A DNA stretch of 64,000 nucleotides from JACDDK01 sp038198445 (GCA_038198445.1 JBBPZZ010000122.1:1-64000); one strand, 5' to 3'. Positions 1 to 9,127 are shown, counted from the first letter of the stretch. Numbers and translations: made by a program. Notes: a model not told the origin generated them from the letters alone.

Positions 1-901
1 CGTTCTCCGGCCCTCCATGCCCCAAACTCAATAGCGACATAGAGGGCGGCGCGTACTCGCCAGGTTCAGTCATTCTATTCTCCGGGAGCCCCGGCACCTG
101 GGCTTCTTTGGGAAGTACGACCTCGACCTCGTCCGGCTCCCACGGAAGGGAGGGTTCTCCATCTTCCCTGTCTAGCTCCGGGTAGAGGTCTACCACGCCT
201 TGCGGTTGAGGTTCACGTAGATCTTTGTGTTTCTTGGCCGGCTTTACGAGATTTTTGTCTTCGATCTCGATCTTCTTCTTGCGTTCCTTGCGGCGCTCCG
301 ACAGGGATTCCGCGGCTTCGCGGCTCTTCGCGAACGCCACTCCGGGGCCGATACCCGTAACTAGAGAAAGACCAACTGCATAGAGTATGATCAGGGTGAG
401 CGCTACTCCAACCGTGCCCGCGGTCCAGAAGACGCCCCCGTAGATACCACTGCCTACTATCCCACCTGCTCCCTCGTAGGAGTCGGGCTTAAAGAGCACG
501 GCTTGCGGTAGCGTTGCCGCGAGCGTAGCGCATATGGCGAGAAGCAGCAACGCCACGCCCAGAGCCCGAAGTCCCAGCCCGCGCCCCAAAAGGATCCAAC
601 CTCCAGCTACCACGGCAAGCGGCGCGGCGAGAATACCAGCAAGCCCCATAAAACGGGTCACCACCAAAAGCCCTGTGTCCCCGAGGAAGGCCCCTCTTCC
701 GCTCACGAACGCGGCCGTAAAGAACAACCCCAGTGCCAGAAGCGCTCCACCCGCCACCCGCGATGACCAGAGATCACCCAGTCGCTCTCTAAAGCGGGAC
801 AACCTGGTCTTACTACGGCGAGAGCTGGAACCCCGGTGGCGCTTGCCGGTAGGCTTTTTGGCTTTCGTGGACTTCTTTGACGCGCTCTTACTCGGTGGCA
901 T
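1..901 (-). CDS. ftsK: DNA translocase FtsK/SpoIIIE, N-terminal part (cut by window edge)
   Basis: This is the first ~300 codons of an FtsK/SpoIIIE-type DNA translocase; the ATPase and gamma domains lie beyond the window. The N-terminus is strongly basic (about residues 1-40). Four hydrophobic segments follow, at about 49-67, 85-107, 112-130 and 158-183, the membrane anchor typical of septal FtsK. A charged linker then leads into a YAPPSMSLLS stretch, which resembles the motif at the entry of the FtsK motor. The family pumps chromosome ends across the closing septum. No Shine-Dalgarno sequence precedes the ATG, but a -10-like TAAAAT ends 8 bases upstream, suggesting a leaderless mRNA. It follows the rnj stop by 66 bases. 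Confidence 0.85.
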   Translation of the reverse strand, partial: MPPSKSASKKSTKAKKPTGKRHRGSSSRRSKTRLSRFRERLGDLWSSRVAGGALLALGLFFTAAFVSGRGAFLGDTGLLVVTRFMGLAGILAAPLAVVAGGWILLGRGLGLRALGVALLLLAICATLAATLPQAVLFKPDSYEGAGGIVGSGIYGGVFWTAGTVGVALTLIILYAVGLSLVTGIGPGVAFAKSREAAESLSERRKERKKKIEIEDKNLVKPAKKHKDLREPQPQGVVDLYPELDREDGEPSLPWEPDEVEVVLPKEAQVPGLPENRMTEPGEYAPPSMSLLSLGHGGPEN

Positions 902-908
902 GAGCCGT

Positions 909-914
909 ATTTTA
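909..914 (-). promoter_or_regulatory. -10-like element of a possible leaderless ftsK promoter
   Basis: TAAAAT on the minus strand (5/6 match to TATAAT) is followed by 7 bases and then the ftsK ATG. Transcription would start at or next to the ATG. No convincing -35 box is visible. Leaderless mRNAs with this arrangement are common in Actinobacteria. Confidence 0.4.
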
Positions 915-967
915 GCGTATAAGACTACAGCTAACGTTCAATCACACCATATAGTGCCAGTTTACGG

Positions 968-2629
968 TTAGACCTCAACTATTAGCGGCAGTATGATCGG
1001 ACGCTTGCGCGTGCGCTGGGAGAGAAAGCCGGAGAGATCCTTGCGGATGGCGTTCTTCAGTTCGCCCCAGTCGGTCAGTCGCTGTTTGGCGGTGCGTTCG
1101 AGCGTCTGTCCTACGATGTCGATAGATTCCTCGACGAGCCCGTTCGTCCCCTGGGGGTTTGCGAAGCCGCGGGAGATCACATCGGGCGGACCCAACGGTT
1201 GCCCGGTCTGGCCGTTGATACGGGCCACCACGATGAACATTCCGTCCCCGGCGAGCTGCTGGCGCTCTCGGATGATGCTTTCCGAATCGTCGGCGAGGCC
1301 CCCGCCGTCCACCAGGAACATACCAGCCTCAACGGGTTTCATCCGCCGCGCGTTTCCGTTGTTGAACTCCACGCCAGAGCCATTCTCCAGGATAAAAATA
1401 TTCTCGTCGGGGATGCCCATGCTAATAGCGGTGTTCGCGTGATGCCTGAGCATCCTGAACTCGCCGTGGACGGGTACCAGGAACTCCGGCTTCAGGAGCG
1501 CGAGAACGATCTTCTGCTCCTCCTGAGCGCCGTGGCCCGAGACGTGTACCGCTTCGAGCGGACTGTAACGGACGTCGGCGCCTCGCTTCATCAGACCGTC
1601 GATAGTCCGGGCGACGCCGCGCTCGTTGCCGGGTATCGGATGGGCGGCGATGACGACGGTATCGTCCTCCCCGACCTCGATGGTACGATGCGTTCCATTC
1701 GCGATTCGAGAAAGCGCCGCCAGCGGCTCGCCCTGAGATCCCGTCGTCAGGACTACGATGTCCGAGTCGGGGATTTTGTTGACGTCGCGCTGGTCCACGT
1801 ACATCGATTGAGGAAGGTCCAGGTAGCCTAGCTCGCGAGCGATCTGGACGTTCCGGATCATGGACCGGCCCGTGACACCGACGAGCCGTCCGTGCCGCTT
1901 GGCCGCCGCGACGACTTGCTGCACCCGATGGATGTGCGAGGCGAACGACGCCACGATGATCCTGCCCTGGGTATCCTCGAACACCTTGTTGAGCGTATCG
2001 CTCACCACGCGCTCAGAGGGCACGTAGCCCGGCCGTTCAGAGTTGGTCGAGTCACCGAAGTACGCCAATACGCCTTCGCCGCCGAGGGCCGCGAGTCGCG
2101 CGAGGTCCATCGGCTCGCCCTCGGTTGGGGTCAGGTCGATTTTGTAGTCGCCTGAAAAGACGATGAGCCCAGCCCTCGTGCGGATCGCGATGGCGATGGC
2201 GTCCGGGATAGAGTGGTTGACGTTGATAAATTCCAGCCCAAAGCCGCCCAGGTTCTGGGTGCCGCCGGCCTTTATCTCGCGCAGGTCGCCCTTCTTGATA
2301 CCGAACTCCTGGAGCTTGCTCCTTAGCAGTCCTAGCGTTAGCTTCGTCGCGTACACCGGTACGTTGAACTCCCGGAGCAGGTACGGTACCGCTCCCACAT
2401 GGTCCTCGTGACCGTGGGTCAGTACGATGCCCTTCAGTTCGTCGGCGTGCTCGCGCAGGTAGCTGAAGTCCGGCAGAACGAGGTCGATGCCGGGCATCTC
2501 CTCATCCGGGAACGCCATACCCGCGTCTACCAGGACAATGCCACTATCCTGGCGAACGGCAGTCATATTCTTGCCGATCTCCCCGAGTCCTCCAAGGGGA
2601 ACGACCTGCAAGGTCTTGTTGTCTAACAG
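968..2629 (-). CDS. rnj: Ribonuclease J
   Basis: A metallo-beta-lactamase/beta-CASP ribonuclease with endo- and 5'-exonuclease activity in mRNA decay and rRNA maturation. The zinc-binding HGHEDH motif lies near residue 70. A SGHG motif of the beta-CASP region lies in the C-terminal half, and the protein ends in a typical RPIILPLIVEV. Length (~550 residues) is normal. Start choice is unusual. The only standard start codon near the conserved LGGLGEIGKN block is TTG at 2611, 26 bases from the strong AAGGAGGT at 2638-2645. CTG at 2629 sits exactly 8 bases from that site and gives the usual family N-terminal length, so I chose it. The gene ends the M16-pnp-rpsO group. Confidence 0.93.
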   Translation of the reverse strand: MLDNKTLQVVPLGGLGEIGKNMTAVRQDSGIVLVDAGMAFPDEEMPGIDLVLPDFSYLREHADELKGIVLTHGHEDHVGAVPYLLREFNVPVYATKLTLGLLRSKLQEFGIKKGDLREIKAGGTQNLGGFGLEFINVNHSIPDAIAIAIRTRAGLIVFSGDYKIDLTPTEGEPMDLARLAALGGEGVLAYFGDSTNSERPGYVPSERVVSDTLNKVFEDTQGRIIVASFASHIHRVQQVVAAAKRHGRLVGVTGRSMIRNVQIARELGYLDLPQSMYVDQRDVNKIPDSDIVVLTTGSQGEPLAALSRIANGTHRTIEVGEDDTVVIAAHPIPGNERGVARTIDGLMKRGADVRYSPLEAVHVSGHGAQEEQKIVLALLKPEFLVPVHGEFRMLRHHANTAISMGIPDENIFILENGSGVEFNNGNARRMKPVEAGMFLVDGGGLADDSESIIRERQQLAGDGMFIVVARINGQTGQPLGPPDVISRGFANPQGTNGLVEESIDIVGQTLERTAKQRLTDWGELKNAIRKDLSGFLSQRTRKRPIILPLIVEV

Positions 2630-2637
2630 CGTGAATT

Positions 2638-2645
2638 ACCTCCTT
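2638..2645 (-). promoter_or_regulatory. Strong Shine-Dalgarno that decides the rnj start
   Basis: AAGGAGGT lies 8 bases upstream of an in-frame CTG (2627-2629) and 26 bases upstream of the first TTG. The spacing favours CTG initiation of RNase J. Confidence 0.6.
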
Positions 2646-2694
2646 CAGTAGCCCTCAGCGTTCAGCCTCTTTCTGTTTGGTCGATCTCTGACGG

Positions 2695-3957
2695 CTAGTT
2701 TCTATTCAGATACTGTCCGAGATCCAGCTCCTTCGGCCCGACGGCGGACAAGTACATTTGGTTCAGGTTCAGGTGTTTCTCGGCCAGGCGCCGGATCTGG
2801 TCCGGCGTCACCGCTTCGATGCGGGTGGATATCTCCTCCGGCGTTAGCAACTCCGCTCCGGTTATGACGCTCCGCCCGATGCGCGTCATCCGCGCCGCGG
2901 TGCTCTCCAGGGCAAGCAACGTCGAGCTTTTTAGCTGCTGCTTGGTGCGGTCAAGCTCCTCCTCGGAGACCAGCTCTTCGCGCACTTTTTCGAGTTGCTC
3001 GGCGATAATTTTTACAGCCTCTTCGACGTTTCCAGTGGTCGATCCGACATAGGTCTTTATCGCCCCGGCGTCTGAGTAGCCCTGGTGATAAGAGTAGACG
3101 GCGTAGGCCAGCCCGCGTTTCTCACGCACCTCCTGGAAGAGCCGGCTGCTCATGCCTCCACCGAGTACGTTGTTCAGCGCGGCCATCGCATAGCGGTCCT
3201 CGCTCTTCGCCGGAATTCCAAGCGAGCCGAGGGAGACATGATACTGCTCCGTCTCCTTGAACTTGTAGAAAAAGCGGCTCTCGGGCTGCTTCGGGTCTGC
3301 TTCGCGGACGAACGGTTCGCCCTCGGGCAAACCGGACAGCTTCTCTTCCACCATCCGCTCGAACTTTTCAGGGTCGAGCTTGCCCGCACCAATGATGAAT
3401 ATGTTCGATCCGGTGTAGGTGTCATGATGGAAGCTCTTCAGGGTCTCGTGATCTACGCCGCGAACCGTCTCCGCCGACCCGATAATCGGGCGTCCGAGGG
3501 TATCGTCGTGGAAGATCAGGGACGAGAGGTACTCGTCGGCCATCTGGTCCGGCCGGTCCTCGTACATTTTGATCTCCTCGACGATCACCTCCCGCTCTCT
3601 TTCGAGGTCCGCGAGCGTGGGCCGGAGCACCATGTCGCTCATGATGTCCAGGGCGCGCTCCAGGTGCTCGGGCAGAAATCTCGCGTAGAGGACGGTGTAT
3701 TCCTCGCCCGTCGCCGCGTTCTCCTGGGCGCCGATGCTCTCAAACGCCTGGGCAACCTGGAGGGCGTCCATGTCGGGCGTTCCCTTGAAGAGCATGTGCT
3801 CCATGAGGTGCGAGATACCGGCGACCTCATCCTTCTCGTCACGGCTGCCGGCACGGATCCAAACCCCAAGTGAGACGCTTGTAGCCTCATCCAGAGGCTC
3901 CGAGAAGATCCTGAGTCCCCCCGGAAGCTCCTTCAACCTTACGTTGGGATCGCTCAA
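2695..3957 (-). CDS. M16 family zinc metallopeptidase (processing-peptidase-like)
   Basis: A pitrilysin-family zinc peptidase of 420 residues. The inverted zinc motif HLMEH is at residues 50-54, and the expected downstream glutamates lie in the VIVEEI stretch near 130. The second, inactive M16 domain contains the usual GLAYAVYS sequence. Actinobacteria and Firmicutes commonly carry this gene directly after pnp, as here; its substrates are poorly defined. The start is TTG at 3957, 8 bases after a GGAGG that lies within the last codons of pnp (3-base gap), so translation is probably coupled to pnp. Confidence 0.88.
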   Translation of the reverse strand: MSDPNVRLKELPGGLRIFSEPLDEATSVSLGVWIRAGSRDEKDEVAGISHLMEHMLFKGTPDMDALQVAQAFESIGAQENAATGEEYTVLYARFLPEHLERALDIMSDMVLRPTLADLEREREVIVEEIKMYEDRPDQMADEYLSSLIFHDDTLGRPIIGSAETVRGVDHETLKSFHHDTYTGSNIFIIGAGKLDPEKFERMVEEKLSGLPEGEPFVREADPKQPESRFFYKFKETEQYHVSLGSLGIPAKSEDRYAMAALNNVLGGGMSSRLFQEVREKRGLAYAVYSYHQGYSDAGAIKTYVGSTTGNVEEAVKIIAEQLEKVREELVSEEELDRTKQQLKSSTLLALESTAARMTRIGRSVITGAELLTPEEISTRIEAVTPDQIRRLAEKHLNLNQMYLSAVGPKELDLGQYLNRN

Positions 3958-3960
3958 AGG

Positions 3961-6024
3961 TCAGTCCTCCAGTTTTTCCAGAGAGATGCGCTTCTGCTTG
4001 TCTATCTCCAGGACGCGGACCTTTATCTGGTCTCCCTCGCTCACCACGTCCTCGACGCGCTCGACACGCTGCTTGCCCGGCGCGAGGCGCGAGATGTGGA
4101 CGAGGCCGTCCCGGCCCGGCGTCAACTCGACGAAAGCGCCGAAGTTGGTGATCTTGACTACCTTGCCGGTGTAGATCTCCCCCGCCTCGACGTCCTTCAT
4201 CATGCCCTTTATGGCCGAGGCGGCATCCTTGGACACGACACCTTCGCCGGCCACGTAGACTGTTCCGTCTTCTTCGACAGAGATATTCACCCCGAACTCG
4301 TCCTGAAGCGCGTTGATGGTCTTCCCGCCGGGGCCTATGAGCATCCCGATCTTGTCTTTTGGAATCTTCAAGACCTCGACCCTCGGCGCGTAATTAGAGA
4401 CCTCGGAGCGGACCTCGGAGATTGCCCCGCGCATGGTCTCAAGGATCTCCAGCCGTCCCTTCTTGGCCTGTCCGAGCGCTCCCTTCAGCAGCTCGGCCGA
4501 GACGCCGGTGATCTTCATGTCCATTTGCAACGCCGTTATGCCGTCGCTGGTGCCCGCCACCTTGAAATCCATGTCACCGAGGTGGTCTTCGAGGCCCTGG
4601 ATGTCGGTCAGGATGACGTAGTCGTCGCCTTCTTTCACGAGACCCATCGCCACGCCTGCCACGGGCGCCTTGATCGGGACGCCGCCGTCCATGAGCGCCA
4701 GGGTCGAGCCGCACACGCTCGCCATCGAAGACGAGCCGTTGGATTCGAGGACCTCGGAGATGATGCGGAGCGCATACGGGAACTCGTCCTCGGACGGAAC
4801 CACTGGCAGAAGCGCCCGCTCGGCAAGGGCGCCGTGACCGATCTCCCGCCGCCTCGGACTTCCGAGACGCCCTGTCTCTCCCGTCGAGTACGGCGGGAAG
4901 TTATAGTGGTGCATGTACCGCTTGGTAGTCTGCGGCTCCAGCGTATCGAGCCGCTGCGACAGCCCCAGATCCGCGAGGGCGAGGGAGCTTAGAACCTGCG
5001 TCTCGCCCCTGGTAAAGAGGCCCGTACCGTGGACCCTGGGCAGCACGCCTACCTCGGCGGAGGTCGGACGTATCTCATCCATCGCCCGCAGGTCCGTGCG
5101 CTTGCGGTCTTGAAGCAGAAGCTCGCGGAACGCCTCTTTCTCAAGGTTCGAGAGTGCGGAGAGGATCAATGGAGCTTCCTCTTCCTCGTGGCCTTGCAGC
5201 AACTCGTCGCGCAGGTCGTCTATTGCCTCGTGGCGGGCGCGGCGGTCTGTCTGGACGATGCCTTCTTTCATGCGACCAAGATACTTCTCGCGAAATTCGC
5301 CGATAAAAGGATTCTCCTCGGCGCTCTCGATCTGCTGCTTCTCTTTCCCATGCTCTCCGGCCCACTTCTCTATGGCCTCGGCCTGAGCCCGAATGACATC
5401 TTGGGCCGCCTGTAGCGCCTCTACCATGACGTCCTCGGGGACCTCGTTGGCGCCGGCCTCCACCATCGTGATCGCGTCCTTCGTACCCGCCACCACGAGG
5501 TCGAGGTCGCTCTCTGCTATCTGATCGTAAGTCGGATTGAAGATGAAATCGCCGTCGAGCGAACGTCCGACGCGAACCGCCCCGATGACCGCGGCGCATG
5601 GTATGTCCGACAGCGCAAGCGCCGCCGAAGCCCCAACCATGCTCACGGTGTCGTAAGGGGTCTCCTGGTCGGCCACGAGCACGGTCCCGACGACCTGGAT
5701 ATCATGATGATAGCCCTTGGGGAAGAGCGGCCTCAGTGGACGATCCGTGAGGCGCGAGGTAAGTATGGCGCGGTCCGACGGACGGCCCTCGCGCTTCAAG
5801 AAGCCACCGGGGATCTTACCGGCGGCGGGGGTCCGCTCCTCTATGTCGACGCTAAGCGGCAGGAAAGTCGCGCCGACACGCGGGTTCTGGGAACGGGTAG
5901 CGGTCGATAGCAACATCGTGTCGCCGAGCCTCGCCGTGACGGCACCGCCGGCCTGCTTCGCCAGCTTCCCGGTTTCGAGCACGATTGAGCGCTCGCCGAC
6001 GGGGATCTCTAAACGCATATTCAT
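3961..6024 (-). CDS. pnp: Polyribonucleotide nucleotidyltransferase (PNPase)
   Basis: A phosphorolytic 3'-5' exoribonuclease of RNA turnover, 687 residues. Two RNase PH-type cores occupy roughly the first 530 residues, including the FFRR-like stretch FLKREGRPSD and the GSPRRREIGHG block. A KH domain with GPGGKTINAL (about 555-610) and a C-terminal S1 domain (about 620-685) follow. Length is at the short end for the family but all domains are present. The gene follows rpsO by 37 bases, the classical rpsO-pnp pair. The first ATG has AGAGGAG just upstream; a second ATG lies two codons downstream. Confidence 0.97.
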   Translation of the reverse strand: MNMRLEIPVGERSIVLETGKLAKQAGGAVTARLGDTMLLSTATRSQNPRVGATFLPLSVDIEERTPAAGKIPGGFLKREGRPSDRAILTSRLTDRPLRPLFPKGYHHDIQVVGTVLVADQETPYDTVSMVGASAALALSDIPCAAVIGAVRVGRSLDGDFIFNPTYDQIAESDLDLVVAGTKDAITMVEAGANEVPEDVMVEALQAAQDVIRAQAEAIEKWAGEHGKEKQQIESAEENPFIGEFREKYLGRMKEGIVQTDRRARHEAIDDLRDELLQGHEEEEAPLILSALSNLEKEAFRELLLQDRKRTDLRAMDEIRPTSAEVGVLPRVHGTGLFTRGETQVLSSLALADLGLSQRLDTLEPQTTKRYMHHYNFPPYSTGETGRLGSPRRREIGHGALAERALLPVVPSEDEFPYALRIISEVLESNGSSSMASVCGSTLALMDGGVPIKAPVAGVAMGLVKEGDDYVILTDIQGLEDHLGDMDFKVAGTSDGITALQMDMKITGVSAELLKGALGQAKKGRLEILETMRGAISEVRSEVSNYAPRVEVLKIPKDKIGMLIGPGGKTINALQDEFGVNISVEEDGTVYVAGEGVVSKDAASAIKGMMKDVEAGEIYTGKVVKITNFGAFVELTPGRDGLVHISRLAPGKQRVERVEDVVSEGDQIKVRVLEIDKQKRISLEKLED

Positions 6025-6061
6025 ATTCTCCTCTTGCTAATGGGTGTTCTCGGAGCGCTGC

Positions 6062-6328
6062 TTAACGGCGCAGGCCGAGCTTGGCGATGAGCGCGCGGTA
6101 GCGCTCTACGTCCTTTTTCTGAAGGTACTTGAGCAGCCGGCGACGCTTGCCGACCATCTTGAGCAAGCCGAGCCGCGAGTGATAATCGTGCTTGTGCTCG
6201 CGCATGTGGTCCGTGAGATGGGCTATGCGCTTCGTGAGCACCGCCACCTGCACCTCTGGCGAGCCTGTATCGTTGTCATGAGTCCGGTTCTCCCGGATAG
6301 TCGTCTCTTTTTTCTCGATTACCGCCAA
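6062..6328 (-). CDS. rpsO: 30S ribosomal protein S15
   Basis: An 88-residue primary 16S rRNA-binding protein of the small subunit platform. The sequence has the S15 hallmarks DTGSPEVQVA, the LTDHMREHKHDYHSRLGLL block and the KRRRLLKYL segment. The start is TTG, with AGGAG 10 bases upstream. It is followed by pnp. A weak TTGTGG-17-TAGAGT pair lies in the 71-base gap after ribF, so the rpsO-pnp unit may also have its own start. Confidence 0.97.
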   Translation of the reverse strand: MAVIEKKETTIRENRTHDNDTGSPEVQVAVLTKRIAHLTDHMREHKHDYHSRLGLLKMVGKRRRLLKYLQKKDVERYRALIAKLGLRR

Positions 6329-6399
6329 CTTCTTCTTTCTCCTCTTTGATATCTTTGTCTTTATTTCACTCTAGTTCACGCTATATGCTACCACAAGTA

Positions 6400-7299
6400 T
6401 CAAGTACCATCGCCAGCAGCGATCCGGCGCGCGTCCTCCACGTCTTGCATTATTTGCCGTTTGAGTTCCTCGATGCCGGAGAACTTTTTCTCGGGCCGTA
6501 TACGCTCGACGAAGCTAACGTCCACGACACGTCCGTAGAGGTCTCTCTCGAAGTCCAGGAGATACGCCTCGATCCGGTTCTCGCCACGCTCGAACGTCGG
6601 TGCTACTCCAACGTTCGTACACGTCGTATAACGTTCCCCGTCAACCTGCGCGAGTCCCGCATACACACCGCGAGCCGGGACGACAACGGCCGGATCAGGG
6701 AGCACGTTGGCGGTCGGGAACCCTATGGTCCTGCCGCGGCGGTCGCCCTCGACCACTTCTCCCCGGATAACGTATGGCCGCCCGAGGAGTCCCGCGGCCG
6801 CACGGACGTCGCCCGTGGAGATCATGGCTCTAATACGGGTCGAGCTGATCTCTTCTTCCTCATTCACCGCGCGTAGAGGAACAGCATAAACTTTTCCACC
6901 AGCCGAACGCATGAGCCGCTCCAAATCCTTCACGTCCCCCGAAGCCCTGTACCCGAAGCGAAAGTTCTCTCCAACCACCACGACCTCCGCCCCGATGTCG
7001 CCAACGAGCACGTCCCGAACGAACTCCTCCGGGCTCTTCCTGGATAACTCCTCGTCGAAGCGGATAGCGTACATCTCGTCCGCGCCGTACATCATCAAAG
7101 CCTCACGCCGCAAGTCCAGTGTAGTCAGCAGCCTCGGCTCGCTGCCAGGATGGAGCACCGCCTGAGGATGCGGATCGAAGGTAGCCGCGACGACCTTCGC
7201 GGCCCGCTTCTTTGCCTCCCTCACCGCACTCCGCAGAACCGCCTGATGCCCGACATGAACCCCGTCGAAGTTGCCGAGCGCCACTACTATCCCCCGCAC
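6400..7299 (-). CDS. ribF: Bifunctional riboflavin kinase/FAD synthetase
   Basis: Converts riboflavin to FMN and FMN to FAD. The N-terminal adenylyltransferase half carries GNFDGVHVGHQ (nucleotidyl-transferase HxGH) and ends in the SSTRIR block near residue 155. The C-terminal flavokinase half has GRTIGFPTANV and the usual GVYAG. At 299 residues it is of normal length. It overlaps the truB 3' end by 13 bases, so the two are likely coupled, a truB-ribF order found in many bacteria. The start is GTG at 7299. Confidence 0.95.
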   Translation of the reverse strand: MRGIVVALGNFDGVHVGHQAVLRSAVREAKKRAAKVVAATFDPHPQAVLHPGSEPRLLTTLDLRREALMMYGADEMYAIRFDEELSRKSPEEFVRDVLVGDIGAEVVVVGENFRFGYRASGDVKDLERLMRSAGGKVYAVPLRAVNEEEEISSTRIRAMISTGDVRAAAGLLGRPYVIRGEVVEGDRRGRTIGFPTANVLPDPAVVVPARGVYAGLAQVDGERYTTCTNVGVAPTFERGENRIEAYLLDFERDLYGRVVDVSFVERIRPEKKFSGIEELKRQIMQDVEDARRIAAGDGT

Positions 7300-8168
7300 A
7301 ACACGACCTCCGCCCGGGCTTCGGTCCCATCACCACGATAGACCGCCAACATCTCCTCACCGCAAACTACCGCAAACGCCCCGAACCTCTCACACGGAGA
7401 GATCTTACGCCCGTTACAGATGCTTTCTCTACCTTGAAGGCCAACCCTTAGCCGCGGCAAATGGGCCACTACAGCATCGCTTGTATGTATTATGTGGTTT
7501 TGTATAACTTCGGCGGTGATCTCGTCAGGCATTGTTGCGCGTTGGAGGGTCAGGTGGCCCACGGAGTTGCGCCGGAGGGAAGTCAGGTAGGCGCCGGTCC
7601 CGAGGGAGTCGGCGAGGTCGGAGATCAGGGAGCGGATATAGGTTCCGCTGCCGCAGGAGATGTCGAATGAAGCGGTCTGGGCGGCGAGGTCAATATCCGT
7701 GAGGTCCAGGGTGTGTATCGTCACCGGACGGCTCTCGCGCTCGACGGTTATGCCCCGGCGGTGGAGGCTGTACAGACGCTCCCCTCCGACCTTGATGGCG
7801 GAGGCCATCGGCGGGGTCTGAAGGATGTCGCCAACGAAGTTTTTAAGCGCGGCGCGCAGTTCGTTTTCATCCGGCATCGGTGCGTCGAGTTGGACGATGT
7901 TGCCCTCGGCGTCGAGGGTATCCGAGGTGGCGCCGAAACGGGCGGTCGCGGTGTACGCCTTATCGAGGCCGGTGACGTAGCGGGAGAGTCGCGTGGCGCG
8001 TCCTATGAGTAAGACTAGAAGGCCGGAAGCGAGCGGGTCGAGGGTGCCAGTGTGGCCGATCCTGGTCTTCCTGGGGAGCAATCGCTTTATTAGCGACACG
8101 GCCCGGGCGCTCGTGATGCCGGATGGTTTATCCAGCAGAAGCGCGCCGGATAGAGGCCGGTCGGCTAT
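7287..8168 (-). CDS. truB: tRNA pseudouridine-55 synthase
   Basis: Forms pseudouridine 55 in tRNA. The catalytic GTLDPLASG motif is intact, and the KP-x-G-x-TS motif (KPSGITS) sits upstream of the first standard start codon. The reading frame is open back to a stop at 8184-8186, but it contains no ATG, GTG or TTG before GTG 8099. That GTG lies after KPSGITS and would remove the conserved N-terminus. ATA at 8166-8168 is 7 bases after GGGAG and overlaps the nrnA stop as ATAG. It gives 293 residues, a normal TruB length. I used it as the working start; CTG codons further on are an alternative. The function is firm but the start is not. Confidence 0.9.
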   Translation of the reverse strand: MADRPLSGALLLDKPSGITSARAVSLIKRLLPRKTRIGHTGTLDPLASGLLVLLIGRATRLSRYVTGLDKAYTATARFGATSDTLDAEGNIVQLDAPMPDENELRAALKNFVGDILQTPPMASAIKVGGERLYSLHRRGITVERESRPVTIHTLDLTDIDLAAQTASFDISCGSGTYIRSLISDLADSLGTGAYLTSLRRNSVGHLTLQRATMPDEITAEVIQNHIIHTSDAVVAHLPRLRVGLQGRESICNGRKISPCERFGAFAVVCGEEMLAVYRGDGTEARAEVVLCGG

Positions 8169-9127
8169 CTCGCGTCTCCCAGGTCAACGACCCCTTCGAG
8201 GTTCTCCAGGAGCTCTTCACGGGCCTCATCGGGGCGTATTCCAAAACGGGTGTAACCGGCGGCCAGCTTGTGTCCCCCACCGCCGAAGCGGCGCGCTATC
8301 TCTCCCACGTCGACTGTCTCGGAGCGCAGGGAACCTTTGGTGCCCTTCGGCACCTCGCGCAGGTGCGCCACCACGTCTACCCCGGAGACGGTACGAAGGG
8401 CGTCGATGGACTCCTTCGAGTCGAGCTCCGTGCCGCCAGTTTGCTCGTAGTCGCCGTTGTCCACGGTCGCGATAATGGCCTCTCCGTACTGTACGGCGTT
8501 CGCCAGCGTGACCCCGACGATGTTGAGTTGCTGGATCGTTCCAGTACGGTTGATCCGATCGTCTACTTCGGCCGGGACGACGCCGGCCCGCAATAGCTCC
8601 GCGACCAGCTCGTGTACCTCGGGAGAGATGTTGCGGAAGCGGAACCCACCCGTATCGGTCCTGACGCCGGTGTAGATAGCCTCGGCGGCGGACTTGTCCA
8701 GCGGAACGCCGAGTTCGGCGTAGAGGCCGGCCACTATTTCGGCACTCGCGGCGGCGCGAGGTTTCACCAGGTTGAACTCAGCGTAAAACGGGTTGTCCTC
8801 GTGATGGTCGAGGTTCAGCCGGGCGCCGGAATCCGGGATCTCAACTCCCGCCCGGTCGGATCGGGAAGTGTCGACGACCAGAAGGTCGAGATCCGGCGGA
8901 AGCTCCCTCAGAGCATCGGGGATAAGCCACTGCAGGTAATTCGGCACCTCCTCGGCGTGACAAAACACGGCCTCCGCGCCGAGAGATCGCATAAGACGCA
9001 ATAGCGCCGCCGAGGCCCCGATGGCGTCGCCGTCAGCCCCGACGTGCGTCGTGATGGCGACTTTATCCAGGGTCTTCAAAAACTCCGCGATCTCGCGTAT
9101 GTTGTTACCTGTCGTGCGGGTTGTCAT
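8165..9127 (-). CDS. nrnA: DHH/DHHA1 phosphoesterase, NrnA-like oligoribonuclease/pAp phosphatase
   Basis: A 320-residue DHH-DHHA1 protein of the NrnA group, which degrades nano-RNAs and pAp or, in some relatives, cyclic dinucleotide products. Metal-binding motifs are visible as HVGADGDAIGAS, DTSRSD and LDHHEDN. The C-terminal DHHA1 domain has the substrate-binding GGGGHKLAAGYT. Its position between rbfA and truB is the common arrangement in Gram-positive bacteria. It overlaps rbfA by 23 bases, and its TAG stop overlaps the apparent truB start. Confidence 0.92.
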   Translation of the reverse strand: MTTRTTGNNIREIAEFLKTLDKVAITTHVGADGDAIGASAALLRLMRSLGAEAVFCHAEEVPNYLQWLIPDALRELPPDLDLLVVDTSRSDRAGVEIPDSGARLNLDHHEDNPFYAEFNLVKPRAAASAEIVAGLYAELGVPLDKSAAEAIYTGVRTDTGGFRFRNISPEVHELVAELLRAGVVPAEVDDRINRTGTIQQLNIVGVTLANAVQYGEAIIATVDNGDYEQTGGTELDSKESIDALRTVSGVDVVAHLREVPKGTKGSLRSETVDVGEIARRFGGGGHKLAAGYTRFGIRPDEAREELLENLEGVVDLGDAR

